DNA of 64,000 nt from Mycolicibacterium setense (lineage in GTDB: Bacteria; Actinomycetota; Actinomycetes; Mycobacteriales; Mycobacteriaceae): assembly GCF_000805385.1 (NCBI RefSeq), contig NZ_JTJW01000005.1, positions 744,001 through 808,000 on the forward strand, read 5' to 3'. The notes below the pieces were generated by a model, which was not told where the DNA came from, searched no databases, and saw nothing but the letters and a program-made list of their open reading frames with translations. Shown one piece after another: positions 1 to 7,403 of the stretch. The position numbers were made by a program, and so were the translations under genes. Each line of letters opens with the position of its first letter. Positions within the stretch are counted from its first letter, which is position 1.

Positions 1-1
1 G

Positions 2-733
2 CCCACCATCGACGTGGCGAGCACGTCGATCATCGGTGCGCCGCCCAAAGGCCTGACCCAGTTCGACGCGAACCTGCCCACCGGCATCCTGCCCGCGGGC
101 GGCCAGTTCACCGAGGCCGGCGCCCGGACCTGGCGGATCGTGCCGGGTACCACACCCAAGATCGGTGAAGGCACGACGAAAGCGTTCCACTACACCGTCG
201 AGATCGAGGACGGCGTGGACACCACCGCCTTCGGTGGTGACGATGGTTTCGCCCGGATGGTCTCCGAGACGCTGGCCAATCCGAAGAGCTGGACGCACAA
301 CGGGCTGTTCGCCTTCACGCGGGTGGATGAGAGCAGTGGCATCGAACCCGATTTCCGGGTGTCGCTGACGTCGCCGATGACGGTGCGCGAGGGCTGCGGT
401 TACGACATCCAGTTGGAGGCGTCCTGCTACAACCCGTCGTTCGACGGGCATCAGCCGCGGGTGTTCGTCAATGAGGCCCGATGGGTTCGCGGCGCTGTGC
501 CGTTCCAGGGCGACATCGGCTCCTACCGGCAGTACCTGATCAACCATGAGGTTGGTCACGCCATCGGATATCAGCGGCACGAGGGGTGCGAGGCCAACGG
601 ACAGTTGGCGCCGATCATGATGCAGCAGACGTTCTCCACCTCGAACGACGATGCAGCCAAGTTCGACCCGGAAACGGTCAAGGCCGATGGGTTGACCTGC
701 AAGTTCAATCCCTGGCCGTACCCCATCGCCTGA
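2..733 (+). CDS. DUF3152 putative zinc metalloprotease-like protein (5' end cut by window edge)
   Basis: The reading frame is open from the first bases of the window, so the start lies upstream and only the C-terminal part is visible. The product carries a His-Glu-x-x-His zinc-protease-like motif at nt 545-559 (HEVGHAIGY), followed by a region with conserved Cys, Met and Gln (IMMQQT). This is the pattern of the actinobacterial DUF3152 family, the counterpart of M. tuberculosis Rv3207c. Family members normally have an N-terminal membrane anchor, which would be outside the window. It lies directly upstream of moeZ in the same orientation, as in M. tuberculosis. Protease activity is inferred from the motif only. 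Confidence 0.85.
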   Translation, partial: PTIDVASTSIIGAPPKGLTQFDANLPTGILPAGGQFTEAGARTWRIVPGTTPKIGEGTTKAFHYTVEIEDGVDTTAFGGDDGFARMVSETLANPKSWTHNGLFAFTRVDESSGIEPDFRVSLTSPMTVREGCGYDIQLEASCYNPSFDGHQPRVFVNEARWVRGAVPFQGDIGSYRQYLINHEVGHAIGYQRHEGCEANGQLAPIMMQQTFSTSNDDAAKFDPETVKADGLTCKFNPWPYPIA

Positions 734-901
734 CTTCGGGCGCGGCGACGCGTGCCTTGCTGCGCGTCGAGGCGCGCATACCCGGGTCCTGGCGCGCGCG
801 GTCGTGGTGGCCCGAGAGTGGGAAGCATCGGCACCGGATTACCGTTGTGGGTACGAGCAGCTGGGACGATGAACTGACCAGGAAAACTGAGGAGACATAC
901 G

Positions 902-2092
902 GTGTCCGCGAATTTGGACGTGTCGTTACCGCCGTTGGTTGAGCCGGCCGCAGAACTGACGCGTGAAGAGGTGACGCGCTACAGCCGGCACCTGATCATT
1001 CCGGATGTCGGTGTGATCGGGCAGAAGCGATTGAAGAACGCGAAGGTGCTGGTGATCGGTGCCGGCGGGCTGGGTTCGCCGACCTTGCTGTACCTGGCGG
1101 CGGCGGGGGTGGGCACCATCGGCATCGTCGAATTCGACGTGGTCGACGAGTCCAACCTGCAGCGGCAGATCATCCACGGTCAGTCGGACATCGGCCGGTC
1201 CAAGGCGCAGAGCGCCAAGGATTCGGTTCTCGAGATCAACCCGCTGGTGACGGTGAATCTGCACGAATTCCGGTTGGAGCCGGACAACGCGGTGGACCTG
1301 TTCAGCCAGTACGACCTGATCCTGGACGGCACCGACAACTTCGCCACCCGGTATCTGGTCAACGATGCTGCGGTGTTGGTAGGCAAGCCCTACGTGTGGG
1401 GCTCGATCTACCGGTTCGAAGGCCAGGTGTCGGTGTTCTGGGAGGACGCCCCCGACGGTCTCGGCCTCAACTACCGCGATCTCTATCCCGAGCCGCCGCC
1501 ACCGGGGATGGTGCCCTCGTGTGCCGAAGGTGGCGTGCTGGGCATCCTGTGCGCGTCGATCGCGTCGGTGATGGGTACCGAGGCGATCAAGCTGATCACC
1601 GGCATCGGTGAACCGCTGCTGGGCCGTCTCATGGTGTACGACGCGCTGGAGATGTCGTATCGGACCATCCGAATCCGCAAGGATCCGGCCACGCCGAAGA
1701 TCACCGAGCTGATCGACTACGAGGCCTTCTGCGGTGTCGTTTCCGAAGCCGCCGCGGATGCTGCGGCCGGCTCGACGATCACCCCGCTGGAGCTGAAGGA
1801 TCTCATCGACTCCGGGAAACCGTTGGCGCTGATCGATGTCCGTGAGCCCGTCGAGTGGGATATCAATCACATCGAGGGCGCCGAGCTCATTCCGAAGCCG
1901 TCGTTCGAGTCCGGTGACGCGTTGGCCAAGCTCCCGGTGGACCGAACACCGGTGCTGTACTGCAAGACCGGGATCCGGTCGGCCGAGGTGCTCGCCATCG
2001 TCAAGAAGGCAGGATTCTCCGATGCGGTGCACCTGCAGGGCGGAATTGTGGCCTGGGCCAAGCAACTCGAGCCCGACATGGTGATGTACTGA
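902..2092 (+). CDS. moeZ: MoeZ/MoeB-type adenylyltransferase-sulfurtransferase (ThiF domain plus rhodanese domain)
   Basis: The 396-residue protein has two parts. Residues about 20-260 form an E1-like ThiF/MoeB domain with the nucleotide loop GAGGLGSP at 53-60 and a probable thioester Cys207 in the MVPSCAEGG context. Residues about 290-396 form a rhodanese domain with active-site Cys354 in YCKTGIRS. Such proteins adenylate and sulfurylate the C-terminal Gly-Gly of ubiquitin-like sulfur carriers: MoaD for molybdopterin and, in mycobacteria, CysO for cysteine synthesis. The GTG start is favoured by a GAGGAG ribosome-binding site 10-15 nt upstream. It is the counterpart of Rv3206c. The substrate is known from the family, not from this sequence. 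Confidence 0.95.
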   Translation: MSANLDVSLPPLVEPAAELTREEVTRYSRHLIIPDVGVIGQKRLKNAKVLVIGAGGLGSPTLLYLAAAGVGTIGIVEFDVVDESNLQRQIIHGQSDIGRSKAQSAKDSVLEINPLVTVNLHEFRLEPDNAVDLFSQYDLILDGTDNFATRYLVNDAAVLVGKPYVWGSIYRFEGQVSVFWEDAPDGLGLNYRDLYPEPPPPGMVPSCAEGGVLGILCASIASVMGTEAIKLITGIGEPLLGRLMVYDALEMSYRTIRIRKDPATPKITELIDYEAFCGVVSEAAADAAAGSTITPLELKDLIDSGKPLALIDVREPVEWDINHIEGAELIPKPSFESGDALAKLPVDRTPVLYCKTGIRSAEVLAIVKKAGFSDAVHLQGGIVAWAKQLEPDMVMY

Positions 2093-2128
2093 GCGCTGGT
2101 TTGCCGGTCAACAGCTTAGGCTGAGGCT

Positions 2129-2983
2129 GTGAGTGTGGAACGGCCGCCGGAACATGTGCTGGCGGCGTTCGGCCTGTCCGGGGTGCGCCCGGTACCGCTC
2201 GGCTCGAGCTGGGAGGGTGGCTGGCGCTGCGGCGAAGTGGTGATGTCGATGGTGCCCGAGCACGCCCGTGCGGCGTGGTCGGCCAAGGTTCGGGAATCGT
2301 TGTTCATCGACGGCGTGCGGCTCGCCCGCCCGGTCCGCTCGACAGACGGCCGTTACGTGGTGGCCGGATGGCGTGCCGACACCTACGTCGCCGGCACGCC
2401 TGAACCCCGTCACGACGAGGTGGTGTCCGCGGCGGTTCGATTGCACGAGGCCACCGCGAAGCTGGAGCGGCCCCGCTTCCTCACACAACCGCCCGTCGCA
2501 CCGTGGGCTGACATCGACGTGTTCATCGCGGCGGACCGGGCCGCTTGGGAGGAACGCCCGCTGCACTCCCTGCCGCCCGGCGCAAGGGTTTCGCCCGGTT
2601 CGTCAGATGGTCAACGCTCCGTAGAACTGATCAATCAGTTGGCCGGCTTGCGCAGACCGACCAGGAGCGCCAGCCAACTTGTGCACGGTGACCTCTACGG
2701 CACAGTGCTTTTCGCCGGGACGGCGGCACCGGGAATCACCGACATCACCCCGTACTGGCGCCCGGCGCCGTGGGCTGCCGGGGTGGTGGTGGTCGACGCG
2801 TTATCCTGGGGTGACGCCGACGACGGACTGGTCGAGCGTTGGGCGTCGCTACCGGAATGGCCGCAGATGTTGTTGCGCGCGTTGATGTTCCGGCTGGCCG
2901 TGCACGCGCTGCACCCGCGGTCCACCGCGGCGGCCTTTCCGGGCCTGGCGCGCACCGCCTCGCTCATCCGGCTGATCCTGTAG
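2129..2983 (+). CDS. TIGR02569-family conserved protein, phosphotransferase-like fold
   Basis: This 284-residue actinobacterial protein is the positional and sequence counterpart of Rv3205c. The segment LVHGDLYGTVLF near residues 188-200 resembles the catalytic loop of aminoglycoside/choline kinase-like enzymes (HGDLxxxN), but the usual Asn is not obvious. It may therefore be a divergent or inactive kinase fold. It follows moeZ by 36 bp in the same direction and is probably cotranscribed with it. The GTG at 2129 gives the longest reasonable protein; a second GTG lies two codons inside. No substrate can be named. Confidence 0.85.
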   Translation: MSVERPPEHVLAAFGLSGVRPVPLGSSWEGGWRCGEVVMSMVPEHARAAWSAKVRESLFIDGVRLARPVRSTDGRYVVAGWRADTYVAGTPEPRHDEVVSAAVRLHEATAKLERPRFLTQPPVAPWADIDVFIAADRAAWEERPLHSLPPGARVSPGSSDGQRSVELINQLAGLRRPTRSASQLVHGDLYGTVLFAGTAAPGITDITPYWRPAPWAAGVVVVDALSWGDADDGLVERWASLPEWPQMLLRALMFRLAVHALHPRSTAAAFPGLARTASLIRLIL

Positions 2984-3023
2984 CTTCTGGGCTCGCGGTC
3001 AAGTGAGCGTGTAGTTGATCGGG

Positions 3024-3296
3024 CTTGACCTTCGTCTGCGCCTCTGCGCCGAGATTCACAGCTTCTTCACCGAGCTGCTGTCCTCATCTGGGCTGTCCTC
3101 GGCGGCGCCATCTTGACCTTTCAGGTGTCGATGGGCCAACGGTGGTCTGTGCGGCGACGGGACCGATCGGCCGTCCCCTGATCCCGCTCTTCCGTTGCCC
3201 GCCAAACACTCTGGCTATATCAACATCGACGGCGAGTTCGTGCTGCCCGGCGGTGCTGAATTTCCGAATACGGTGCCGATCGAGGGGGCGAACTGA
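3024..3296 (+). pseudogene. Non-coding gap of 379 bp holding possible decayed gene remnants
   Basis: The 2984-3362 interval has no intact gene. One frame, read from 3024, shows coding-like codon use up to a stop at 3114-3116. After that stop the same frame continues to a second stop at 3294-3296. Its last 29 codons (3210-3296) read SGYINIDGEFVLPGGAEF and onward, with almost pure C/G third positions, as expected for the tail of a real mycobacterial gene. There is no start codon or ribosome-binding site that would make a complete gene. I cannot assign a family. This could be debris left by the event that placed the LysR/Rieske cluster here. Confidence is low because the case rests on codon use only. 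Confidence 0.35.
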
Positions 3297-3362
3297 GCGC
3301 CAGGCGCCGCCGCAGTCAACTCGACCGACGTGCATCATGGCGAGGTCGATCCGGAGCTGTCC

Positions 3363-4283
3363 TCACTCCCGCGCCGTGTTCTCGACGATGATCTCGCAGG
3401 CGGCGTCATAGAACGCGCTGATGAGGGTGGAAAAGGACAGCTGAAAGGGATAGACCATGTGCACGTCCAGGGGCTCGAGGTCCCACCCCGGCAGGACAGG
3501 CACGATGCTGCCATCGCGCAGCTCGTTGGTGCAGATGATCTGGTTGGGCATCGCGCCGACTCCCAGCCCATGAAGGATGTACTGCTTGCAAACCTGAAAG
3601 CTGTTGGCCCGAGCGCGGACCGCGGGCGCGAGCTCGTGACGCCGCTTGTGCCTGACGACCGTGAGCTTGCGTTGGGCGTCGCGAAAGCCGAAGTCGATGA
3701 ACGGCAGTGAGTTCAGTTGCGCCGGGTTGGTAAGCGGCTCAGCCAACCGTCGGACGAAACCCGGTGATGCGCACAGAAAGAGTTCAAGACTGAAAACCTT
3801 TCGCGAGATCAGCGTCGAGTCCTGCAGTGGCCCGATTCCGAACACCACGTCGAAGCCGTCATTGATCGGATGGACCATGTCATCGACCAGCTGAATGTCG
3901 AGTCGAGAGTGGGGATACCGCTGTAGAAACGAGGCCCCCACCCGGGACGCATAGTCAGTGCCGACAAAGACCGGCATGGCAACCCGCAGCTCACCCTGTG
4001 GCTCTTGCCTACTGCTTTCGACCAACGCGCGAACGCTGTTGGCCTCGGTGAGGATCTTCGCCCCGTGGTCGTAGATCTTCTTGCCGAGGTCGGTGACCGT
4101 GAGCTGATGGGTGTTCATGCGCAGCAGTTTGATGCCGAGATCGGCCTCCAACTTGCTGAGCTTGCGGCTGACCGTGGATTTGGGCATGCCGAGCAGCGCG
4201 GACGCTTTCGACAAACTGCGGCATTCGACCACCTTGCCGAATATCAGCAGTGCGTCGACGTCAAAAGGAAGGCTCTGCTCCAC
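3363..4283 (-). CDS. LysR-family transcriptional regulator
   Basis: The protein opens with a typical LysR helix-turn-helix (FDVDALLIFGKVVECRSLSK, then SKASALLGMPKSTVSRKLSKLE), followed by a substrate-binding-like effector domain. With the GTG at 4283 it has 306 residues, a normal LysR length. The longer frame to 4343 would add 20 untypical residues and would bury the palindrome at 4305-4319. It diverges from the Rieske oxygenase gene, with 106 bp between the starts. LysR proteins usually control the divergent operon in response to its substrate or a product, so a role in regulating the Rieske/TauD operon is inferred. Confidence 0.88.
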   Translation of the reverse strand: MEQSLPFDVDALLIFGKVVECRSLSKASALLGMPKSTVSRKLSKLEADLGIKLLRMNTHQLTVTDLGKKIYDHGAKILTEANSVRALVESSRQEPQGELRVAMPVFVGTDYASRVGASFLQRYPHSRLDIQLVDDMVHPINDGFDVVFGIGPLQDSTLISRKVFSLELFLCASPGFVRRLAEPLTNPAQLNSLPFIDFGFRDAQRKLTVVRHKRRHELAPAVRARANSFQVCKQYILHGLGVGAMPNQIICTNELRDGSIVPVLPGWDLEPLDVHMVYPFQLSFSTLISAFYDAACEIIVENTARE

Positions 4284-4304
4284 GGCCGTGAGTGTTCCAG
4301 ATAT

Positions 4305-4319
4305 GCAACAGCCTGTTGC
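4305..4319. promoter_or_regulatory. Probable LysR operator between divergent genes
   Basis: The sequence GCAACA-GCC-TGTTGC is a perfect 6-bp inverted repeat with a 3-bp centre. It lies between the LysR start (GTG at 4283) and the Rieske oxygenase start (4390). LysR regulators commonly bind such T-N11-A-like dyads in divergent promoters. Binding is inferred from position and symmetry. Confidence 0.5.
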
Positions 4320-4389
4320 GCTGTCGGCCCTTTCTAGGCACATTTGTCAAGTGCTACGTTCGGCCTCTAGGCCTGATGGGAGCGCTTTC

Positions 4390-5673
4390 GTGAGTACTGA
4401 AGCCCTGGTCACAAAGCCGGCAAGCGGGCATTGGACAGACGCGTATCCGGAACTGGGTCGTGGTCCGGTTTCCCTTGAAGATTGTGTTTCCGAGGAGTTC
4501 TACGAGAAGGAACGTGAGCACGTCTTCAAGAAGACTTGGCTCTACATGGGGCGGGTCGAGCGAATACCCAAGTCGGGCAGCTACTTCACGCGCGAACTGA
4601 AATTCCTCAATACTTCGATCATCGTCGTGCGGGGCAAGGACGGCGTGGTTCGGGCCCTGCACAACGTCTGCCCACACCGCGGCAACAAAATGTTGTGGGA
4701 GGACGACCCTTTCCAGGAGGTACAGGGCCGCGCGCCACTGCTGTACTGCCGCTTCCATGGCTGGCGCTACAAGCTCGACGGCTCGCTGCACTCAGCCACG
4801 AGGAAGGATCTCCTCCTGGATTTTGATGCCGACAGCTGCCGGGTGCCTGCGATTCAATGCGAAGTCTGGGAAGGCTTCATCTTCGTCAATCTCAACCCCG
4901 ACAACACCGAGTCGGTGCGCGACTACCTCGGTGACCTGGCCCATGGCATCGAGGGCTATCCCTTTGCCGGGCCGCACCAGGTCTACCGATTCAATGCCGA
5001 GTTGCAGTGCAACTGGAAGATCTTTCTCGATGGCTTCGCTGAGAGCTACCACGGCCCATATCTCCATGCCTCGTCGTTCGGGGCGGTCACGGCGGAAGCC
5101 AGGGATGCGTTTGACCAGCCGAACCCGTTTACCGATGCCTTGTCCTACCGGCTCAGCGGTCCACACCGGATGTACTCCTTCGCCGGCGAACCGTCGCAGA
5201 AAACTCCGTACTCCAAGCCGATCGAATGTGTGATGGAGGCCAGCGCTGCCGGGCCGTGGAACAAGCGCACCGACCGTGGACCGATGCCGCCTGGGCTCAA
5301 TCCCACCCGCTCCGAGAAATACGGCTTCGATTCGTTTCAGTTCTTCCCCAACTTCATCCTCATCTTCGGAGCGTCGGGCTACACGATCCACACCCATTGG
5401 CCCACCGGGCCGCACTCTCACATCTTCGAAACTGAGATGTATTACCAGCCGCCGACCACGCACAAGGAGCGGCTGGGGCAGGAGTTGACGGTGACGTTTC
5501 TCAACGACATCATCCTGGAAGACGCCAGCCCATCTGAAGGATTGCAGGCGATGCTCAACAGCGGGGCGCTGACGCACTTCACGATGAATGACGAAGAGAT
5601 CCTGCTGCGTCATCTGCACAAGGTGGTGGCCGATTACGTTGAGACGGGCGAGAATGCGAAGGCATCGCGATGA
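4390..5673 (+). CDS. Rieske non-haem iron oxygenase, catalytic (alpha) subunit
   Basis: The 427-residue product has a Rieske [2Fe-2S] domain with ligands Cys94 and His96 (CPHRG) and Cys120 and His123 (CRFHGWRY). It also has a mononuclear iron site with His221 and His226 in ESYHGPYLH. The bridging position before the first His is Glu218 rather than Asp, as in carnitine- and betaine-type monooxygenases (CntA/GbcA group). The open frame extends upstream to 4111, but that extension overlaps the regulator. The GTG at 4390 opens a protein beginning VSTEALVTKP. The stop overlaps the next start (ATGA). No ferredoxin or reductase gene is adjacent, so electron donors must come from elsewhere. The substrate is unknown. 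Confidence 0.92.
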   Translation: MSTEALVTKPASGHWTDAYPELGRGPVSLEDCVSEEFYEKEREHVFKKTWLYMGRVERIPKSGSYFTRELKFLNTSIIVVRGKDGVVRALHNVCPHRGNKMLWEDDPFQEVQGRAPLLYCRFHGWRYKLDGSLHSATRKDLLLDFDADSCRVPAIQCEVWEGFIFVNLNPDNTESVRDYLGDLAHGIEGYPFAGPHQVYRFNAELQCNWKIFLDGFAESYHGPYLHASSFGAVTAEARDAFDQPNPFTDALSYRLSGPHRMYSFAGEPSQKTPYSKPIECVMEASAAGPWNKRTDRGPMPPGLNPTRSEKYGFDSFQFFPNFILIFGASGYTIHTHWPTGPHSHIFETEMYYQPPTTHKERLGQELTVTFLNDIILEDASPSEGLQAMLNSGALTHFTMNDEEILLRHLHKVVADYVETGENAKASR

Positions 5674-5993
5674 GTGAGTCTCTGCCGCCTGAGTTTTCAC
5701 AACTCGAGCACCTGGTCGGTGAGTGGGCCATCGAGGACGGGCACGAGCGCTATTTGAAGCGCGTGAACAGTTCCATGGACGAGATTCAGGCGTTTTACGA
5801 CCAGGTGTTTCCCCGCGCCGAGGAAGCGGTCGCCTACATCGACAAGTTCGACTATGCCGAACCGCTACCAGATGACGTCGCCAATCTCCGAAACCTGCTG
5901 TACTCGCTGATCACCGTTTCGCTTGCGGTCGAGTTGTGGCGGCAACCTCGCGTAAAGCATTCGGCCAAAACCATTCTCACGAGAGTGAGCTGA
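5670..5993 (+). CDS. Small protein of unknown function, coupled to the Rieske oxygenase
   Basis: I do not recognise this 107-residue protein. It is acidic in its N-terminal half and predicted largely helical, without Cys, signal peptide or membrane segment. Its start overlaps the oxygenase stop (ATGA), and its stop lies 3 bp before the TauD-like gene, so it is tightly translationally coupled between two iron oxygenases. A role as small subunit, chaperone or scaffold for one of them is plausible. It does not resemble the beta subunit of ring-hydroxylating dioxygenases, which is larger and has a cystatin-like fold. Codon use is normal for the region. Confidence 0.85.
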   Translation: MSESLPPEFSQLEHLVGEWAIEDGHERYLKRVNSSMDEIQAFYDQVFPRAEEAVAYIDKFDYAEPLPDDVANLRNLLYSLITVSLAVELWRQPRVKHSAKTILTRVS

Positions 5994-5996
5994 ACC

Positions 5997-6827
5997 ATGG
6001 CACTTACTTCGGCACAGCTGGACGTCGTCGATGTCGCTCCGCGGATCGGTAGTGAAATCAGAATCGACCTCGAGGCCCTGTTGAGCGGCCGAGAGGCTGC
6101 GAACATCCGCGCGACGCTAGAACAGCGTGGCGTGGTCTACTTCCGCGGCTTGCAGATCGGTGACGACGAGCAGGTCTCCATCGCCAAAACCCTCGGCAAT
6201 CTCGTGCAGAACGAGGGGGAGGAGGGCATCTACAAGATCTCCCTCGACGACACGGTGAACGAACGCGCCAAATATCTGAAGGGCTCGTTGTTCTGGCACT
6301 TCGACGGTTCGTTGCAGCCCTACCCGAACCTCGCGACCCTGCTTCGTGCGGTCAAGCTCTCCGCTACCGGTGGGGACACCGAGTTCTGCAACACCTACGC
6401 CTCCTACGACGACTTGCCGCAGGCCGACAAGGACCTCATCGCGGATCTTCGCGTCGTGCACAGTGCTGAGCGATCGCAGTACTACGTCACCCCGGAGATG
6501 AGCTACGACGAGATCGCGTTCTGGCAGAAGTCCGCGACGAAGACCTGCCCGATGGTGTGGACGCACCAGTCTGGCCGCAAGTCACTGCTGCTCGGCGCCA
6601 CGGCGGATTACGTCATCGGTCTCCCGATTGAGGAAAGCCGCGCTTTGCTTGCGCGCCTGCGTGATTGGGCAACTCAGCCGCAGTACGTCTATCGCCACCA
6701 GTGGCAGGCCGGCGACCTGCTGATCTGGGACAACACCGGCACCATGCACCGGGCACTGCCGTATGCCGTCGACAGCGGCCGGCTCATGCATCGCACGATC
6801 CTCGCGGGCGAAGAGCCGCTGGAATGA
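5997..6827 (+). CDS. TauD/TfdA-family Fe(II)/2-oxoglutarate dioxygenase
   Basis: The 276-residue protein has the 2-His-1-carboxylate iron triad: His101 and Asp103 in FWHFDGS, and distal His251 in GTMHRALPY. Arg266, 15 residues after the distal His, is placed as the 2-oxoglutarate-binding Arg of TauD. Family members hydroxylate taurine, aryloxyacetates, carnitine precursors or sulfonates while oxidising 2-oxoglutarate to succinate. It is the third gene of the operon with the Rieske oxygenase. Two different iron oxygenases in one operon suggest stepwise oxidation of one compound, but nothing here fixes the substrate. Confidence 0.92.
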   Translation: MALTSAQLDVVDVAPRIGSEIRIDLEALLSGREAANIRATLEQRGVVYFRGLQIGDDEQVSIAKTLGNLVQNEGEEGIYKISLDDTVNERAKYLKGSLFWHFDGSLQPYPNLATLLRAVKLSATGGDTEFCNTYASYDDLPQADKDLIADLRVVHSAERSQYYVTPEMSYDEIAFWQKSATKTCPMVWTHQSGRKSLLLGATADYVIGLPIEESRALLARLRDWATQPQYVYRHQWQAGDLLIWDNTGTMHRALPYAVDSGRLMHRTILAGEEPLE

Positions 6828-6883
6828 GACTCGGCATCGCCACGCCCGTCGTCGCAGATGTCGCCGGCGCAGCTGCCGGCTGA
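6824..6883 (+). pseudogene. Truncated start of a luciferase-like (F420/FMN) monooxygenase
   Basis: An ATG overlapping the TauD-like stop (ATGA) opens MRLGIATPVV followed by nine residues and a stop. That opening is typical of the N-terminus of LLM-class flavin- or F420-dependent oxidoreductases, where the text would continue with a Trp-Glu and a TIM barrel. Here it ends after 19 codons. The ATGA coupling suggests this was once the fourth gene of the oxygenase operon. The family assignment rests on a short match. Confidence 0.5.
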
Positions 6884-6928
6884 ACGACAAACTGGAAATT
6901 GTTCTGCCGTTTCGGTTGGAGAAGCTGA

Positions 6929-7066
6929 CGGCGAGGCCTGCTGAACCCCCCCGATCCGGAATGGGATCCGTGGTTTCTGGCCGAACTTGCGCGCTCGGTC
7001 TTCCATACCTACGCCTTCGCTCCCCACCCCGAAGGCGAGCTGGAACTCGTCAATGAACGGCTGTGA
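6929..7066 (+). pseudogene. 3' remnant of an unidentified gene
   Basis: One frame open from 6929 to the stop at 7064-7066 reads PPDPEWDPWFLAELARSVFH and onward to VNERL, with strongly coding-like codon use. It has no start codon or ribosome-binding site. It looks like the C-terminal tail of a lost protein, perhaps the end of a helical regulator of TetR type, but this is a guess. Together with the truncated LLM start just upstream it marks a deletion or insertion junction at the right border of the oxygenase cluster. Confidence 0.45.
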
Positions 7067-7105
7067 CGCTTCTGCTTGAGCGCGCTTGGCGGCGAGGTCT
7101 CCTAG

Positions 7106-7402
7106 CTAGAAACTGTGCCGGTACTCGCGCAGTGACACCCGCCCGTCGGTGGCGAGCACGCCCTCGGCGCGCAACCGTTCCAGCTGTCGGGTGGCCAGAT
7201 GCGGGGCCGGGCGTCCGGACGCCGGGATCACCCGGTGCCAGGGCAGGTCCGAGGAATCGGTCCGCATGATCCAGCCGACGATCCGGGGGCTGGAAAGCTC
7301 TGCGGCGTCGGCGATGTCGCCATACGTCGACACCTTTCCCGATGGGATCGCAGCCACCAGTGTCCGCACCAGCTCCACCTGCTCCTCGGTCACGGCCGGC
7401 AT
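7106..7402 (-). CDS. Alkyltransferase-like protein (ATL), MGMT-fold DNA-lesion binder
   Basis: The 98-residue protein matches the DNA-binding domain of O6-methylguanine-DNA methyltransferases, including the helix SPRIVGWIMR. The acceptor Cys of the PCHRV motif is replaced by Trp55 (PWHRVI). ATL proteins have this change: they bind O6-alkylguanine without repairing it and recruit nucleotide excision repair. It is the counterpart of Rv3204. It begins one base after the lipV stop on the same strand, so the two are probably cotranscribed. Confidence 0.92.
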   Translation of the reverse strand: MPAVTEEQVELVRTLVAAIPSGKVSTYGDIADAAELSSPRIVGWIMRTDSSDLPWHRVIPASGRPAPHLATRQLERLRAEGVLATDGRVSLREYRHSF

Positions 7403-7403
7403 G

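Noticed and set aside
926..2065. Long minus-strand open frame (379 codons) opposite moeZ
   Set aside because: Low-complexity Arg/Gln/His-rich translation typical of the antisense of a GC-rich gene; moeZ explains the region.
3025..3411. 128-codon plus-strand frame in the gap before the LysR gene
   Set aside because: Poor codon pattern, runs into the LysR gene antisense; a different frame in the same place shows the coding-like remnant.
4111..4389. N-terminal extension of the Rieske oxygenase frame
   Set aside because: It overlaps the divergent LysR gene and the probable operator; homologous oxygenases begin near the GTG at 4390.
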